Source of the DNA: Gymnothorax reevesii
Lineage: Eukaryota; Chordata; Actinopteri; Anguilliformes; Muraenidae
Direction of reading: 5' to 3'
DNA length: 64,000 bases
Assembly: GCA_029721435.1 (NCBI GenBank)
Contig: CM056573.1
Span: 71,552,001-71,616,000 of the forward strand
Positions within the stretch are counted from its first letter, which is position 1; the number at the start of each line of letters is the position of its first letter. The notes under the pieces were generated by a model. The model did no database searches, was not told where the DNA came from, and saw only the letters and a program-made list of their open reading frames with translations. Positions 25,501 through 38,465 of the stretch are shown piece after piece. The position numbers and the translations under genes are program-made.

Positions 25501-25716
25501 TCATGGAAAGATGTCCAGGAGTACGTGCGATTTGGCAGTGATTTTATTTTTATGAAATTAGATTTTAATTGACTCACTCTTTGTTTAAACAAAAAAAAAA
25601 ATAAATGCGCGATTCAGTAGCATGCTTTCTGTTTACGTATTGACAAAATGTGCCTGCCCTCCACTTAGCCGTCGGGCTTGTCTTGTGACCAAACAGGCTC
25701 TGCTGTGACGTGACTT
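22528..25716 (+). repeat. Array unit 8 (3189 bp)
   Basis: ORF at 23258-23662. With units 9 and 10 it forms a block sharing ctcgaTgtt, ctcacGggc, a two-base loss (gactagagctag, about 23111), cattAagttt (Phe to Leu) and ccgtcAgagc. It shares ggaTcactcgag (25261) with unit 13. Confidence 0.95.
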
Positions 25717-28700
25717 AAATGGATCAGCGGAGGTTTCAAATTCTCCGGCAGCTACAGGTCTCAAAAAAGTTGGGACACTTGTAAAAAGGGGCTTTAAAAG
25801 CATTGAATTTCTAAGAGAATCAGCTGAAAGAACATTTAGCAAGTAATTAAGTTAACTGTCATCTGCTGCGCAACATGATTACTTATAAAAGGGTTGTCAT
25901 TGAGAGGCTGAGTTTCTCAGAAGTAAAGATGGCCAGAAGCTCTCCCACCTGTGAAGGCTTGCATAAAAAAAAAATGTTGAATACTTTAAAAACACTGCTC
26001 CTCGATGTTAAATTGCAAAGGCATTGAAGGTCTCATCATCTTCAGTACATGACATCATCAAAAGATTCAGAGTAACTGGAAAAATCTCTGCCTGTAAGGG
26101 ACTAGGCCGAGACCTTTACTGGATGCCCTTTATCTTTGGACCCTCAGATGCCACTGCATCACTCACGGGCATGATTCTTGGGATTCTGCAATAATAGAGA
26201 AAGAAAAAACATCACTGATTATACCTAGAACTGCCACAAGGTCATTCTGACCTCCATTAGTCCCAGTGCAAAAGAATGTAAATGGACTATATAGGGGCTG
26301 ACTAGAGCTAGTCAGATTGGCAGCTCAAAGCACTTGACAGTAGCCTAATACCTCACGTATGCCCATTTATGCAACACATTCATACACTGACGGCTACGCA
26401 AGGCAGTCAACTGCATCTTGGTTGACTGCATTTTGTTACTTTTAGAATGGTGTGCAGGCGCATATATAAGCCAGTTGCTGTCATGACGTCAGAATCAATT
26501 TGTTCTCCCATTTTGCAGGTAGAAATTGTGATTGTCACAGAGCTGTTCTTCTATTCATTAAGTTTATTTAGTAAGCTGGTTAGGATACCAGAAAAAGAAA
26601 TTAATCAGAGGAAATGGATGAATGTAAGTCAGGCTTTGGCAAAGCTTCAGGACATGAGTTCTTGTGAGTCAGATGGAGAAGAAATATCAGGGCTCAGTGA
26701 TGCTTCTAGGTCTAGTGAATCCGACTCCGATTTTGAAACTGAATGCGATCGTGAGCCACACGGTAAAGGTATCACAGCTGCTGGGCAAACTAAGCCTTTG
26801 ATGCCAGGAAGGTCACCAAAACTGGATATTTATTCACGTCATAACGCTTAGGTTTCACAGCATAATTTCAAGTCCAAATACTTTGAAACATTTAAAATTA
26901 GCCACAATAGCCAACAAATTGAAGCTTTAAAGCTCTGACCTCTATACTATTTAATCAATGAAGAATCTTAGCAAAACACCATTTATTGTCCTCTGAATTC
27001 TGAAAGTACTTTGAAATGCTTTCACTGAGGCAACACCTCACAGCTTAAAAGTATTACAAAGAGTGGTGCATTTTTGTCAATAAAGAGGATGCAGCCATAT
27101 TTCCACGTCATCCATGCCATGATGAAGGGAGACGCAGTAGCGCAGTGGAGAGCATGGGCTTGACTTGGGATGGAAAGATTCTGTGTTCCAGTCCTTGCCT
27201 TAGCCTGTGCAAAGTGTTCTCAGGCAAAACTCTTCACTTCCACACTGCCTCACTCTACCCAGGTGTACAAATGGGTCCCAGCAAAATTGTCAGGGAAACT
27301 TGACTGAGAGCAGTGGGAGAACCCGAGTTGGACTAGTGTCCCATCGAGGGGGTTTAGCAATACTCCTATTTGCTTCATGTCACAGAAACCAGGGTTAAAC
27401 ACAGGCCTGGTGGGCCTCCAGGCATGACCTCCACGCCTGGTTAGAAATAGTCTTTATTCCGTCAGAGCAGCTGCTCATTTTGAAAACAAGAAGGGCACTT
27501 GGTAGAGCTCATACCTCCGCCAAGCCCACATGTAAGTATTATTGGTTCTGGATCCAGGAGAGTATCATCCAGACCAACAACAGCTGTGATTAGTTCCTCT
27601 TTTAGGGCAGATTCTATTCAGTGCTGAAATTTTCTGAAAATCTGTTCATTACATAAGGACATACCGAATTGTTCCGAATATAAGACGATTCTGGATATGA
27701 GACTACTCCCCTTTCTCAAGTCATATTTTGGAAAAAATAGGGTTTTGATGACAAAATCTTGTTTTAGTCACTAAAGAATAATAATCATCGCAAAAATTTC
27801 TTTGAAAATACTGATAAAACAAACTGAAAGAAAAACCAATATAAAAGATTGCAGGCTGTTGTTTTGCGCCATCTATTGTTGTGAACATGTATTGAGTATA
27901 GACTATAAAACGCACACACAGGATGACTGTTATTGTTAGAAGCCTAGTCCACGGAAAATACGACGACCCCATTTCTCCGCTGTGACGTGTCTTTAATGGA
28001 ACGGCGGAGGCGTCAAAGATAAAACAGGGTCACTTGAGCAAAAAGAGAGGAAATAGTAAACATGCCCGATGGACGAGAGATGCTAATTTACTGAGATTCC
28101 GCAGAGAAGTCACTGTTATGTCAAAGACGCAGAGTGCATCGTATGCCTGTTCCGTGGATATGTAAAAAGCACCGTTGCCATAAACATATCTCCCCAGCGG
28201 GCCACAGTACGAAGTAGATTCCCAGTCCGTCGTGGAAACATATACTGGTGTACGTGCGATTAGGTAGTGATTGTTTTTAAATTTCATTTGATTTCATTTG
28301 ACACACTCTTTTTACTTGAACAAAAGATTGACCGCGATTCCGTACCATGCTTTCTGTTAACGTTCTGACAAAATGTGGCAGCCCTCCATGCTTAGGGTCG
28401 GGCGTGTAAAGTCACCGAACAGGCCTTGTGGTGACGTGTCTTAAATGGAACACTCGAGGCGTCATAAATCAGACCGGGTCACTTGAGCAGAAGAAAACAA
28501 AGGAGTAAACAAGCCCGATGGATGAGAGGTTCGAATTCTCTTGGATTCTGCTGAGAAGTCGCTTTGACGTCAAAGAGCCAGAGTGCATCGAATGTTCATT
28601 TTGTTGCTATAACAACAGCACCGTTGCTATAAACAACTCTGCCCAGGGAGCCGACGGAAGAATGCTGATTCTCAGTCCGTGTCCAATGCTCATGGAAAGA

Positions 28701-28905
28701 TGTCCGGGAGTACGTGCGATTTGGCAGTGATTTTATTTTTATGAAATTAGATTTTAATTGACTCACTCTTTGTTTAAACAAAAAAATAAATAAATGCGCG
28801 ATTCAGTAGCATGCTTTCTGTTTACGTATTGACAAAATGTGCCTGCCCTCCACTTAGCCGTCGGGCTTGTCTTGTGACCAAACAGGCTCTGCTGTGACGT
28901 GACTT
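25717..28905 (+). repeat. Array unit 9 (3189 bp)
   Basis: ORF at 26447-26851. It carries the unit 8-10 variant block. A private change tgtccGggag is seen near 28706. Confidence 0.95.
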
Positions 28906-31900
28906 AAATGGATCAGCGGAGGTTTCAAATTCTCCGGCAGCTACAGGTCTCAAAAAAGTTGGGACACTTGTAAAAAGGGGCTTTAAAAGCATTGAATTTC
29001 TAAGAGAATCAGCTGAAAGAACATTTAGCAAGTAATTAAGTTAACTGTCATCTGCTGCGCAACATGATTACTTATAAAAGGGTTGTCATTGAGAGGCTGA
29101 GTTTCTCAGAAGTAAAGATGGCCAGAAGCTCTCCCACCTGTGAAGGCTTGCATAAAAAAAAATGTTGAATACTTTAAAAACACTGCTCCTCGATGTTAAA
29201 TTGCAAAGGCATTGAAGGTCTCATCATCTTCAGTACATGACATCATCAAAAGATTCAGAGTAACTGGAAAAATCTCTGCCTGTAAGGGACTAGGCCGAGA
29301 CCTTTACTGGATGCCCTTTATCTTTGGACCCTCAGATGCCACTGCATCACTCACGGGCATGATTCTTGGGATTCTGCAATAATAGAGAAAGAAAAAACAT
29401 CACTGATTATACCTAGAACTGCCACAAGGTCATTCTGACCTCCATTAGTCCCAGTGCAAAAGAATGTAAATGGACTATATAGGGGCTGACTAGAGCTAGT
29501 CAGATTGGCAGCTCAAAGCACTTGACAGTAGCCTAATACCTCACGTATGCCCATTTATGCAACACATTCATACACTGACGGCTACGCAAGGCAGTCAACT
29601 GCATCTTGGTTGACTGCATTTTGTTACTTTTAGAATGGTGTGCAGGCGCATATATAAGCCAGTTGCTGTCATGACGTCAGAATCAATTTGTTCTCCCATT
29701 TTGCAGGTAGAAATTGTGATTGTCACAGAGCTGTTCTTCTATTCATTAAGTTTATTTAGTAAGCTGGTTAGGATACCAGAAAAAGAAATTAATCAGAGGA
29801 AATGGATGAATGTAAGTCAGGCTTTGGCAAAGCTTCAGGACATGAGTTCTTGTGAGTCAGATGGAGAAGAAATATCAGGGCTCAGTGATGCTTCTAGGTC
29901 TAGTGAATCCGACTCCGATTTTGAAACTGAATGCGATCGTGAGCCACACGGTAAAGGTATCACAGCTGCTGGGCAAACTAAGCCTTTGATGCCAGGAAGG
30001 TCACCAAAACTGGATATTTATTCACGTCATAACGCTTAGGTTTCACAGCATAATTTCAAGTCCAAATACTTTGAAACATTTAAAATTAGCCACAATAGCC
30101 AACAAATTGAAGCTTTAAAGCTCTGACCTCTATACTATTTAATCAATGAAGAATCTTAGCAAAACACCATTTATTGTCCTCTGAATTCTGAAAGTACTTT
30201 GAAATGCTTTCACTGAGGCAACACCTCACAGCTTAAAAGTATTACAAAGAGTGGTGCATTTTTGTCAATAAAGAGGATGCAGCCATATTTCCACGTCATC
30301 CATGCCATGATGAAGGGAGACGCAGTAGCGCAGTGGAGAGCATGGGCTTGACTTGGGATGGAAAGATTCTGTGTTCCAGTCCTTGCCTTAGCCTGTGCAA
30401 AGTGTTCTCAGGCAAAACTCTTCACTTCCACACTGCCTCACTCTACCCAGGTGTACAAATGGGTCCCAGCAAAATTGTCAGGGAAACTTGACTGAGAGCA
30501 GTGGGAGAACCCGAGTTGGACTAGTGTCCCATCGAGGGGGTTTAGCAATACTCCTATTTGCTTCATGTCACAGAAACCAGGGTTAAACACAGGCCTGGTG
30601 GGCCTCCAGGCATGACCTCCACGCCTGGTTAGAAATAGTCTTTATTCCGTCAGAGCAGCTGCTCATTTTGAAAACAAGAAGGGCACTTGGTAGAGCTCAT
30701 ACCTCCGCCAAGCCCACATGTAAGTATTATTGGTTCTGGATCCAGGAGAGTATCATCCAGACCAACAACAGCTGTGATTAGTTCCTCTTTTAGGGCAGAT
30801 TCTATTCAGTGCTGAAATTTTCTGAAAATCTGTTCATTACATAAGGACATACCGAATTGTTCCGAATATAAGACGATTCTGGATATGAGACTACTCCCCT
30901 TTCTCAAGTCATATTTTGGAAAAAATAGGGTTTTGATGACAAAATCTTGTTTTAGTCACTAAAGAATAATAATCATCGCAAAAATTTCTTTGAAAATACT
31001 GATAAAACAAACTGAAAGAAAAACCAATATAAAAGATTGCAGGCTGTTGTTTTGCGCCATCTATTGTTGTGAACATGTATTGAGTATAGACTATAAAACG
31101 CACACACAGGATGACTGTTATTGTTAGAAGCCTAGTCCACGGAAAATACGACGACCCCATTTCTCCGCTGTGACGTGTCTTTAATGGAACGGCGGAGGCG
31201 TCAAAGATAAAACAGGGTCACTTGAGCAAAAAGAGAGGAAATAGTAAACATGCCCGATGGACGAGAGATGCTAATTTACTGAGATTCCGCAGAGAAGTCA
31301 CTGTTATGTCAAAGACGCAGAGTGCATCGTATGCCTGTTCCGTGGATATGTAAAAAGCACCGTTGCCATAAACATATCTCCCCAGCGGGCCACAGTACGA
31401 AGTAGATTCCCAGTCCGTCGTGGAAACATATACTGGTGTACGTGCGATTAGGTAGTGATTGTTTTTAAATTTCATTTGATTTCATTTGACACACTCTTTT
31501 TACTTGAACAAAAGATTGACCGCGATTCCGTACCATGCTTTCTGTTAACGTTCTGACAAAATGTGGCAGCCCTCCATGCTTAGGGTCGGGCGTGTAAAGT
31601 CACCGAACAGGCCTTCTGGTGACGTGTCTTAAATGGAACACTCGAGGCGTCATAAATCAGACCGGGTCACTTGAGCAGAAGAAAACAAAGGAGTAAACAA
31701 GCCCGATGGATGAGAGGTTCGAATTCTCTTGGATTCTGCTGAGAAGTCGCTTTGACGTCAAAGAGCCAGAGTGCATCGAATGTTCATTTTGTTGCTATAA
31801 CAACAGCACCGTTGCTATAAACAACTCTGCCCAGGGAGCCGACGGAAGAATGCTGATTCTCAGTCCGTGTCCAATGCTCATGGAAAGATGTCCAGGAGTA

Positions 31901-32093
31901 CGTGCGATTTGGCAGTGATTTTATTTTTATGAAATTAGATTTTAATTGACTCACTCTTTGTTTAAACAAAAAAAAAAATAAATGCGCGATTCAGTAGCAT
32001 GCTTTCTGTTTACGTATTGACAAAATGTGCCTGCCCTCCACTTAGCCGTCGGGCTTGTCTTGTGACCAAACAGGCTCTGCTGTGACGTGACTT
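28906..32093 (+). repeat. Array unit 10 (3188 bp)
   Basis: ORF at 29635-30039. It carries the unit 8-10 variant block. A private change ggccttCtgg is seen near 31616. Confidence 0.95.
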
Positions 32094-35000
32094 AAATGGA
32101 TCAGCGGAGGTTTCAAATTCTCCGGCAGCTACAGGTCTCAAAAAAGTTGGGACACTTGTAAAAAGGGGCTTTAAAGCATTGAATTTCTAAGAGAATCAGC
32201 TGAAAGAACATTTAGCAAGTAATTAAGTTAACTGTCATCTGCTGCGCAACATGATTACTTATAAATGGGTTGTCATTGAGAGGCTGAGTTTCTCAGAAGT
32301 AAAGATGGCCAGAAGCTCTCCCACCTGTGAAGGCTTGCATAAAAAAAAATGTTGAATACTTTAAAAACACTGCTCCTCGACGTTAAATTGCAAAGGCATT
32401 GAAGGTCTCATCATCTTCAGTACATGACATCATCAAAAGATTCAGAGTAACTGGAAAAATCTCTGCCTGTAAGGGACTAGGCCGAGACCTTTACTGGATG
32501 CCCTTTATCTTTGGACCCTCAGATGCCACTGCATCACTCACCGGCATGATTCTTGGGATTCTGCAATAATAGAGAAAGAAAAAACATCACTGATTATACC
32601 TAGAACTGCCACAAGGTCATTCTGACCTCCATTAGTCCCAGTGCAAAAGAATGTAAATGGACTATATAGGGGCTGACTATGGAGCTAGTCAGATTGGCAG
32701 CTCAAAGCACTTGACAATAGCCTAATACCTCACGTATGCCCATTTATGCAACACATTCATACACTGACGGCTACGCAAGGCAGTCAACTGCATCTTGGTT
32801 GACTGCATTTTGTTACTTTTAGAATGGTGTGCAGGCGCATATATAAGCCAGTTGCTGTCATGACGTCAGAATCAATTTGTTCTCCCATTTTGCAGGTAGA
32901 AATTGTGATTGTCACAGAGCTGTTCTTCTATTCATTTAGTTTATTTAGTAAGCTGGTTAGGATACCAGAAAAAGAAATTAATCAGAGGAAATGGATGAAT
33001 GTAAGTCAGGCTTTGGCAAAGCTTCAGGACATGAGTTCTTGTGAGTCAGATGGAGAAGAAATATCAGGGCTCAGTGATGCTTCTAGGTCTAGTGAATCCG
33101 ACTCCGATTTTGAAACTGAATGCGATCGTGAGCCACACGGTAAAGGTATCACAGCTGCTGGGCAAACTAAGCCTTTGATGCCAGGAAGGTCACCAAAACT
33201 GGATATTTATTCACGTCATAACGCTTAGGTTTCACAGCATAATTTCAAGTCCAAATACTTTGAAACATTTAAAATTAGCCACAATAGCCAACAAATTGAA
33301 GCTTTAAAGCTCTGACCTCTATACTATTTAATCAATGAAGAATCTTAGCAAAACACCATTTATTGTCCTCTGAATTCTGAAAGTACTTTGAAATGCTTTC
33401 ACTGAGGCAACACCTCACAGCTTAAAAGTATTACAAAGAGTGGTGCATTTTTGTCAATAAAGAGGATGCAGCCATATTTCCACGTCATCCATGCCATGAT
33501 GAAGGGAGACGCAGTAGCGCAGTGGAGAGCATGGGCTTGACTTGGGATGGAAAGATTCTGTGTTCCAGTCCTTGCCTTAGCCTGTGCAAAGTGTTCTCAG
33601 GCAAAACTCTTCACTTCCACACTGCCTCACTCTACCCAGGTGTACAAATGGGTCCCAGCAAAATTGTCAGGGAAACTTGACTGAGAGCAGTGGGAGAACC
33701 CGAGTTGGACTAGTGTCCCATCGAGGGGGTTTAGCGATACTCCTATTTGCTTCATGTCACAGAAACCAGGGTTAAACACAGGCCTGGTGGGCCTCCAGGC
33801 ATGACCTCCACGCCTGGTTAGAAATAGTCTTTATTCCGCCTGAGCAGCTGCTCATTTTGAAAACAAGAAGGGCACTTGGTAGAGCTCATACCTCCGCCAA
33901 GCCCACATCTAAGTATTATTGGTTCTGGATCCAGAAGAGTATCATCCAGACCAACAACAGCTGTGATTAGTTCCTCTTTTAGGGCAGATTCTATTCAGTG
34001 CTGAAATTTTCTGAAAATCTGTTCATTACATAAGGACATACCGAATTGTTCCGAATATAAGACGATTCTGGATATGAGACTACTCCCCTTTCTCAAGTCA
34101 TATTTTGGAAAAAATAGGGTTTTGATGACAAAATCTTGTTTTAGTCACTAAAGAATAATAATCATCGCAAAAATTTCTTTGAAAATACTGATAAAACAAA
34201 CTGAAAGAAAAACCAATATAAAAGATTGCAGGCTGTTGTTTTGCGCCATCTATTGTTGTGAACATGTATTGAGTATAGACTATAAAACGCACACACAGGA
34301 TGACTGTTATTGTTAGAAGCCTAGTCCACGGAAAATACGACGACCCCATTTCTCCGCTGTGACGTGTCTTTAATGGAACGGCGGAGGCGTCAAAGATAAA
34401 ACAGGGTCACTTGAGCAAAAAGAGAGGAAATAGTAAACATGCCCGATGGACGAGAGATGCTAATTTACTGAGATTCCGCAGAGAAGTCACTGTTATGTCA
34501 AAGACGCAGAGTGCATCGTATGCCTGTTCCGTGGATATGTAAAAAGCACCGTTGCCATAAACATATCTCCCCAGCGGGCCACAGTACGAAGTAGATTCCC
34601 AGTCCGTCGTGGAAACATATACTGGTGTACGTGCGATTAGGTAGTGATTGTTTTTAAATTTCATTTGATTTCATTTGACACACTCTTTTAACTTGAACAA
34701 AAGATTGACCGCGATTCCGTACCATGCTTTCTGTTAACGTTCTGACAAAATGTGGCAGCCCTCCATGCTGAGGTTCGGGCGTGTAAAGTCACCGAACAGG
34801 CCTTGTGGTGACGTGTCTTAAATGGAACACTCGAGGCGTCATAAATCAGACCGGGTCACTTGAGCAGAAGAAAACAAAGGAGTAAACAAGCCCGATGGAT
34901 GAGAGGTTCGAATTCTCTTGGATTCTGCTGAGAAGTCGCTTTGACGTCAAAGAGCCAGAGTGCATCGAATGTTCATTTTGTTGCTATAACAACAGCACCG

Positions 35001-35279
35001 TTGCTATAAACAACTCTGCCCAGGGAGCCGACGGAAGAATGCTGATTCTCAGTCCGTGTCCAATGCTCATGGAAAGATGTCCAGGAGAACGTGCGATTTG
35101 GCAGTGATTTTATTTTTATGAAATTAGATTTTAATTGACTCACTCTTTGTTTAAACAAAAAAAAAAAATGCGCGATTCAGTAGCATGCTTTCTGTTTACG
35201 TATTGACAAAATGTGCCTGCCCTCCACTTAGCCGTCGGGCTTGTCTTGTGACCAAACAGGCTCTGCTGTGACGTGACTT
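32094..35279 (+). repeat. Array unit 11 (3186 bp)
   Basis: ORF at 32824-33228. Its left half shares three changes with unit 12: loss of one A in ctttaaagc, ataaaTggg and gacaAtagcc. Its right half (about 33736-35095) shares a series of changes with unit 15, including catCtaag, ccagAagag, ctcttttAac, gctGaggTtcg and ggagAacgtg. Confidence 0.95.
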
Positions 35280-38200
35280 AAATGGATCAACGGAGGTTTC
35301 AAATTCTCCGGCAGCTACAGGTCTCAAAAAAGTTGGGACACTTGTAAAAAGGGGCTTTAAAGCATTGAATTTCTAAGAGAATCAGCTGAAAGAACATTTA
35401 GCAAGTAATTAAGTTAACTGTCATCTGCTGCGCAATATGATTACTTATAAATGGGTTGTCATTGAGAGGCTGAGTTTCTCAGAAGTAAAGATGGCCAGAA
35501 GCTCTCCCACCTGTGAAGGCTTGCATAAAAAAAAATGTTGAATACTTTAAAAACACTGCTCCTCGACGTTAAATTGCAAAGGCATTGAAGGTCTCATCAT
35601 CTTCAGTACATGACATCATCAAAAGATTCAGAGTAACTGGAAAAATCTCTGCCTGTAAGGGACTAGGCCGAGACCTTTACTGGATGCCCTTTATCTTTGG
35701 ACCCTCAGATGCCACTGCATCACTCACCGGCATGATTCTTGGGATTCTGCAATAATAGAGAAAGAAAAAACATCACTGATTATACCTAGAACTGCCACAA
35801 GGTCATTCTGACCTCCATTAGTCCCAGTGCAAAAGAATGTAAATGGACTATATAGGGGCTGACTATGGAGCTAGTCAGATTGGCAGCTCAAAGCACTTGA
35901 CAATAGCCTAATACCTCACGTATGCCCATTTATGCAACACATTCATACACTGACGGCTACGCAAGGCAGTCAACTGCATCTTGGTTGACTGCATTTTGTT
36001 ACTTTTAGAATGGTGTGCAGGCGCATATATAAGCCAGTTGCTGTCATGACGTCAGAATCAATTTGTTCTCCCATTTTGCAGGTAGAAATTGTGATTGTCA
36101 CAGAGCTGTTCTTCTATTCATTTAGTTTATTTAGTAAGCTGGTTAGGATACCAGAAAAAGAAATTAATCAGAGGAAATGGATGAATGTAAGTCAGGCTTT
36201 GGCAAAGCTTCAGGACATGAGTTCTTGTGAGTCAGATGGAGAAGAAATATCAGGGCTCAGTGATGCTTCTAGGTCTAGTGAATCCGACTCCGATTTTGAA
36301 ACTGAATGCGATCGTGAGCCACACGGTAAAGGTATCACAGCTGCTGGGCAAACTAAGCCTTTGATGCCAGGAAGGTCACCAAAACTGGATATTTATTCAC
36401 GTCATAACGCTTAGGTTTCACAGCATAATTTCAAGTCCAAATACTTTGAAACATTTAAAATTAGCCACAATAGCCAACAAATTGAAGCTTTAAAGCTCTG
36501 ACCTCTATACTATTTAATCAATGAAGAATCTTAGCAAAACACCATTTATTGTCCTCTGAATTCTGAAAGTACTTTGAAATGCTTTCACTGAGGCAACACC
36601 TCACAGCTTAAAAGTATTACAAAGAGTGGTGCATTTTTGTCAATAAAGAGGATGCAGCCATATTTCCACGTCATCCATGCCATGATGAAGGGAGACGCAG
36701 TAGCGCAGTGGAGAGCATGGGCTTGACTTGGGATGGAAAGATTCTGTGTTCCAGTCCTTGCCTTAGCCTGTGCAAAGTGTTCTCAGGCAAAACTCTTCAC
36801 TTCCACACTGCCTCACTCTACCCAGGTGTACAAATGGGTCCCAGCAAAATTGTCAGGGAAACTTGACTGAGAGCAGTGGGAGAACCCGAGTTGGACTAGT
36901 GTCCCATCGAGGGGGTTTAGCAATACTCCTATTTGCTTCATGTCACAGAAACCAGGGTTAAACACAGGCCTGGTGGGCCTCCAGGCATGACCTCCACGCC
37001 TGGTTAGAAATAGTCTTTATTCCGTCTGAGCAGCTGCTCATTTTGAAAACAAGAAGGGCACTTGGTAGAGCTCATACCTCCGCCAAGCCCACATGTAAGT
37101 ATTATTGGTTCTGGATCCAGGAGAGTATCATCCAGACCAACAACAGCTGTGATTAGTTCCTCTTTTAGGGCAGATTCTATTCAGTGCTGAAATTTTCTGA
37201 AAATCTGTTCATTACAGAAGGACATACCGAATTGTTCCGAATATAAGACGATTCTGGATATGAGACTACTCCCCTTTCTCAAGTCATATTTTGGAAAAAA
37301 TAGGGTTTTGATGACAAAATCTTGTTTTAGTCACTAAAGAATAATAATCATCGCAAAAATTTCTTTGAAAATACTGATAAAACAAACTGAAAGAAAAACC
37401 AATATAAAAGATTGCAGGCTGTTGTTTTGCGCCATCTATTGTTGTGAACATGTATTGAGTATAGACTATAAAACGCACACACAGGATGACTGTTATTGTT
37501 AGAAGCCTAGTCCACGGAAAATACGACGACCCCATTTCTCCGCTGTGACGTGTCTTTAATGGAACGGCGGAGGCGTCAAAGATAAAACAGGGTCACTTGA
37601 GCAAAAAGAGAGGAAATAGTAAACATGCCCGATGGACGAGAGATGCTAATTTACTGAGATTCCGCAGAGAAGTCACTGTTATGTCAAAGACGCAGAGTGC
37701 ATCGTATGCCTGTTCCGTGGATATGTAAAAAGCACCGTTGCCATAAACATATCTCCCCAGCGGGCCACAGTACGAAGTAGATTCCCAGTCCGTCGTGGAA
37801 ACATATACTGGTGTACGTGCGATTAGGTAGTGATTGTTTTTAAATTTCATTTGATTTCATTTGACACACTCTTTTTACTTGAACAAAAGATTGACCGCGA
37901 TTCCGTACCATGCTTTCTGTTAACGTGCTGACAAAATGTGGCAGCCCTCCATGCTTAGGGTCGGGCGTGTAAAGTCACCGAACAGGCCTTGTGGTGACGT
38001 GTCTTAAATGGAACACTCGAGGCGTCATAAATCAGACCGGGTCACTTGAGCAGAAGAAAACAAAGGAGTAAACAAGCCCGATGGATGAGAGGTTCGAATT
38101 CTCTTGGATTCTGCTGAGAAGTCGCTTTGACGTCAAACAGCCAGAGTGCATCGAATGTTCATTTTGTTGCTATAACAACAGCACCGTTGCTATAAACAAC

Positions 38201-38465
38201 TCTGCCCAGGGAGCCGACGGAAGAATGCTGATTCTCAGTCCGTGTCCAATGCTCATGGAAAGATGTCCAGGAGTACATGCGATTTGGCAGTGACTTTTTT
38301 ATATGAAATTAGATTTTAATTGACTCACGCTTTGTTTAAACAAAAAAAAAAAAATGCGCGATTCAGTAGCATGCTTTCTGTTTACGTATTGACAAAATGT
38401 GCCTGCCCTCCACTTAGCCGTCGGGCTTGTCTTGTGACCAAACAGGCTCTGCTGTGACGTGACTT
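35280..38465 (+). repeat. Array unit 12 (3186 bp)
   Basis: ORF at 36010-36414. The left half shares the unit 11 changes. The right end has private changes at about 37927, 38138 and 38276, and a rearranged T-rich stretch near 38295. Confidence 0.95.
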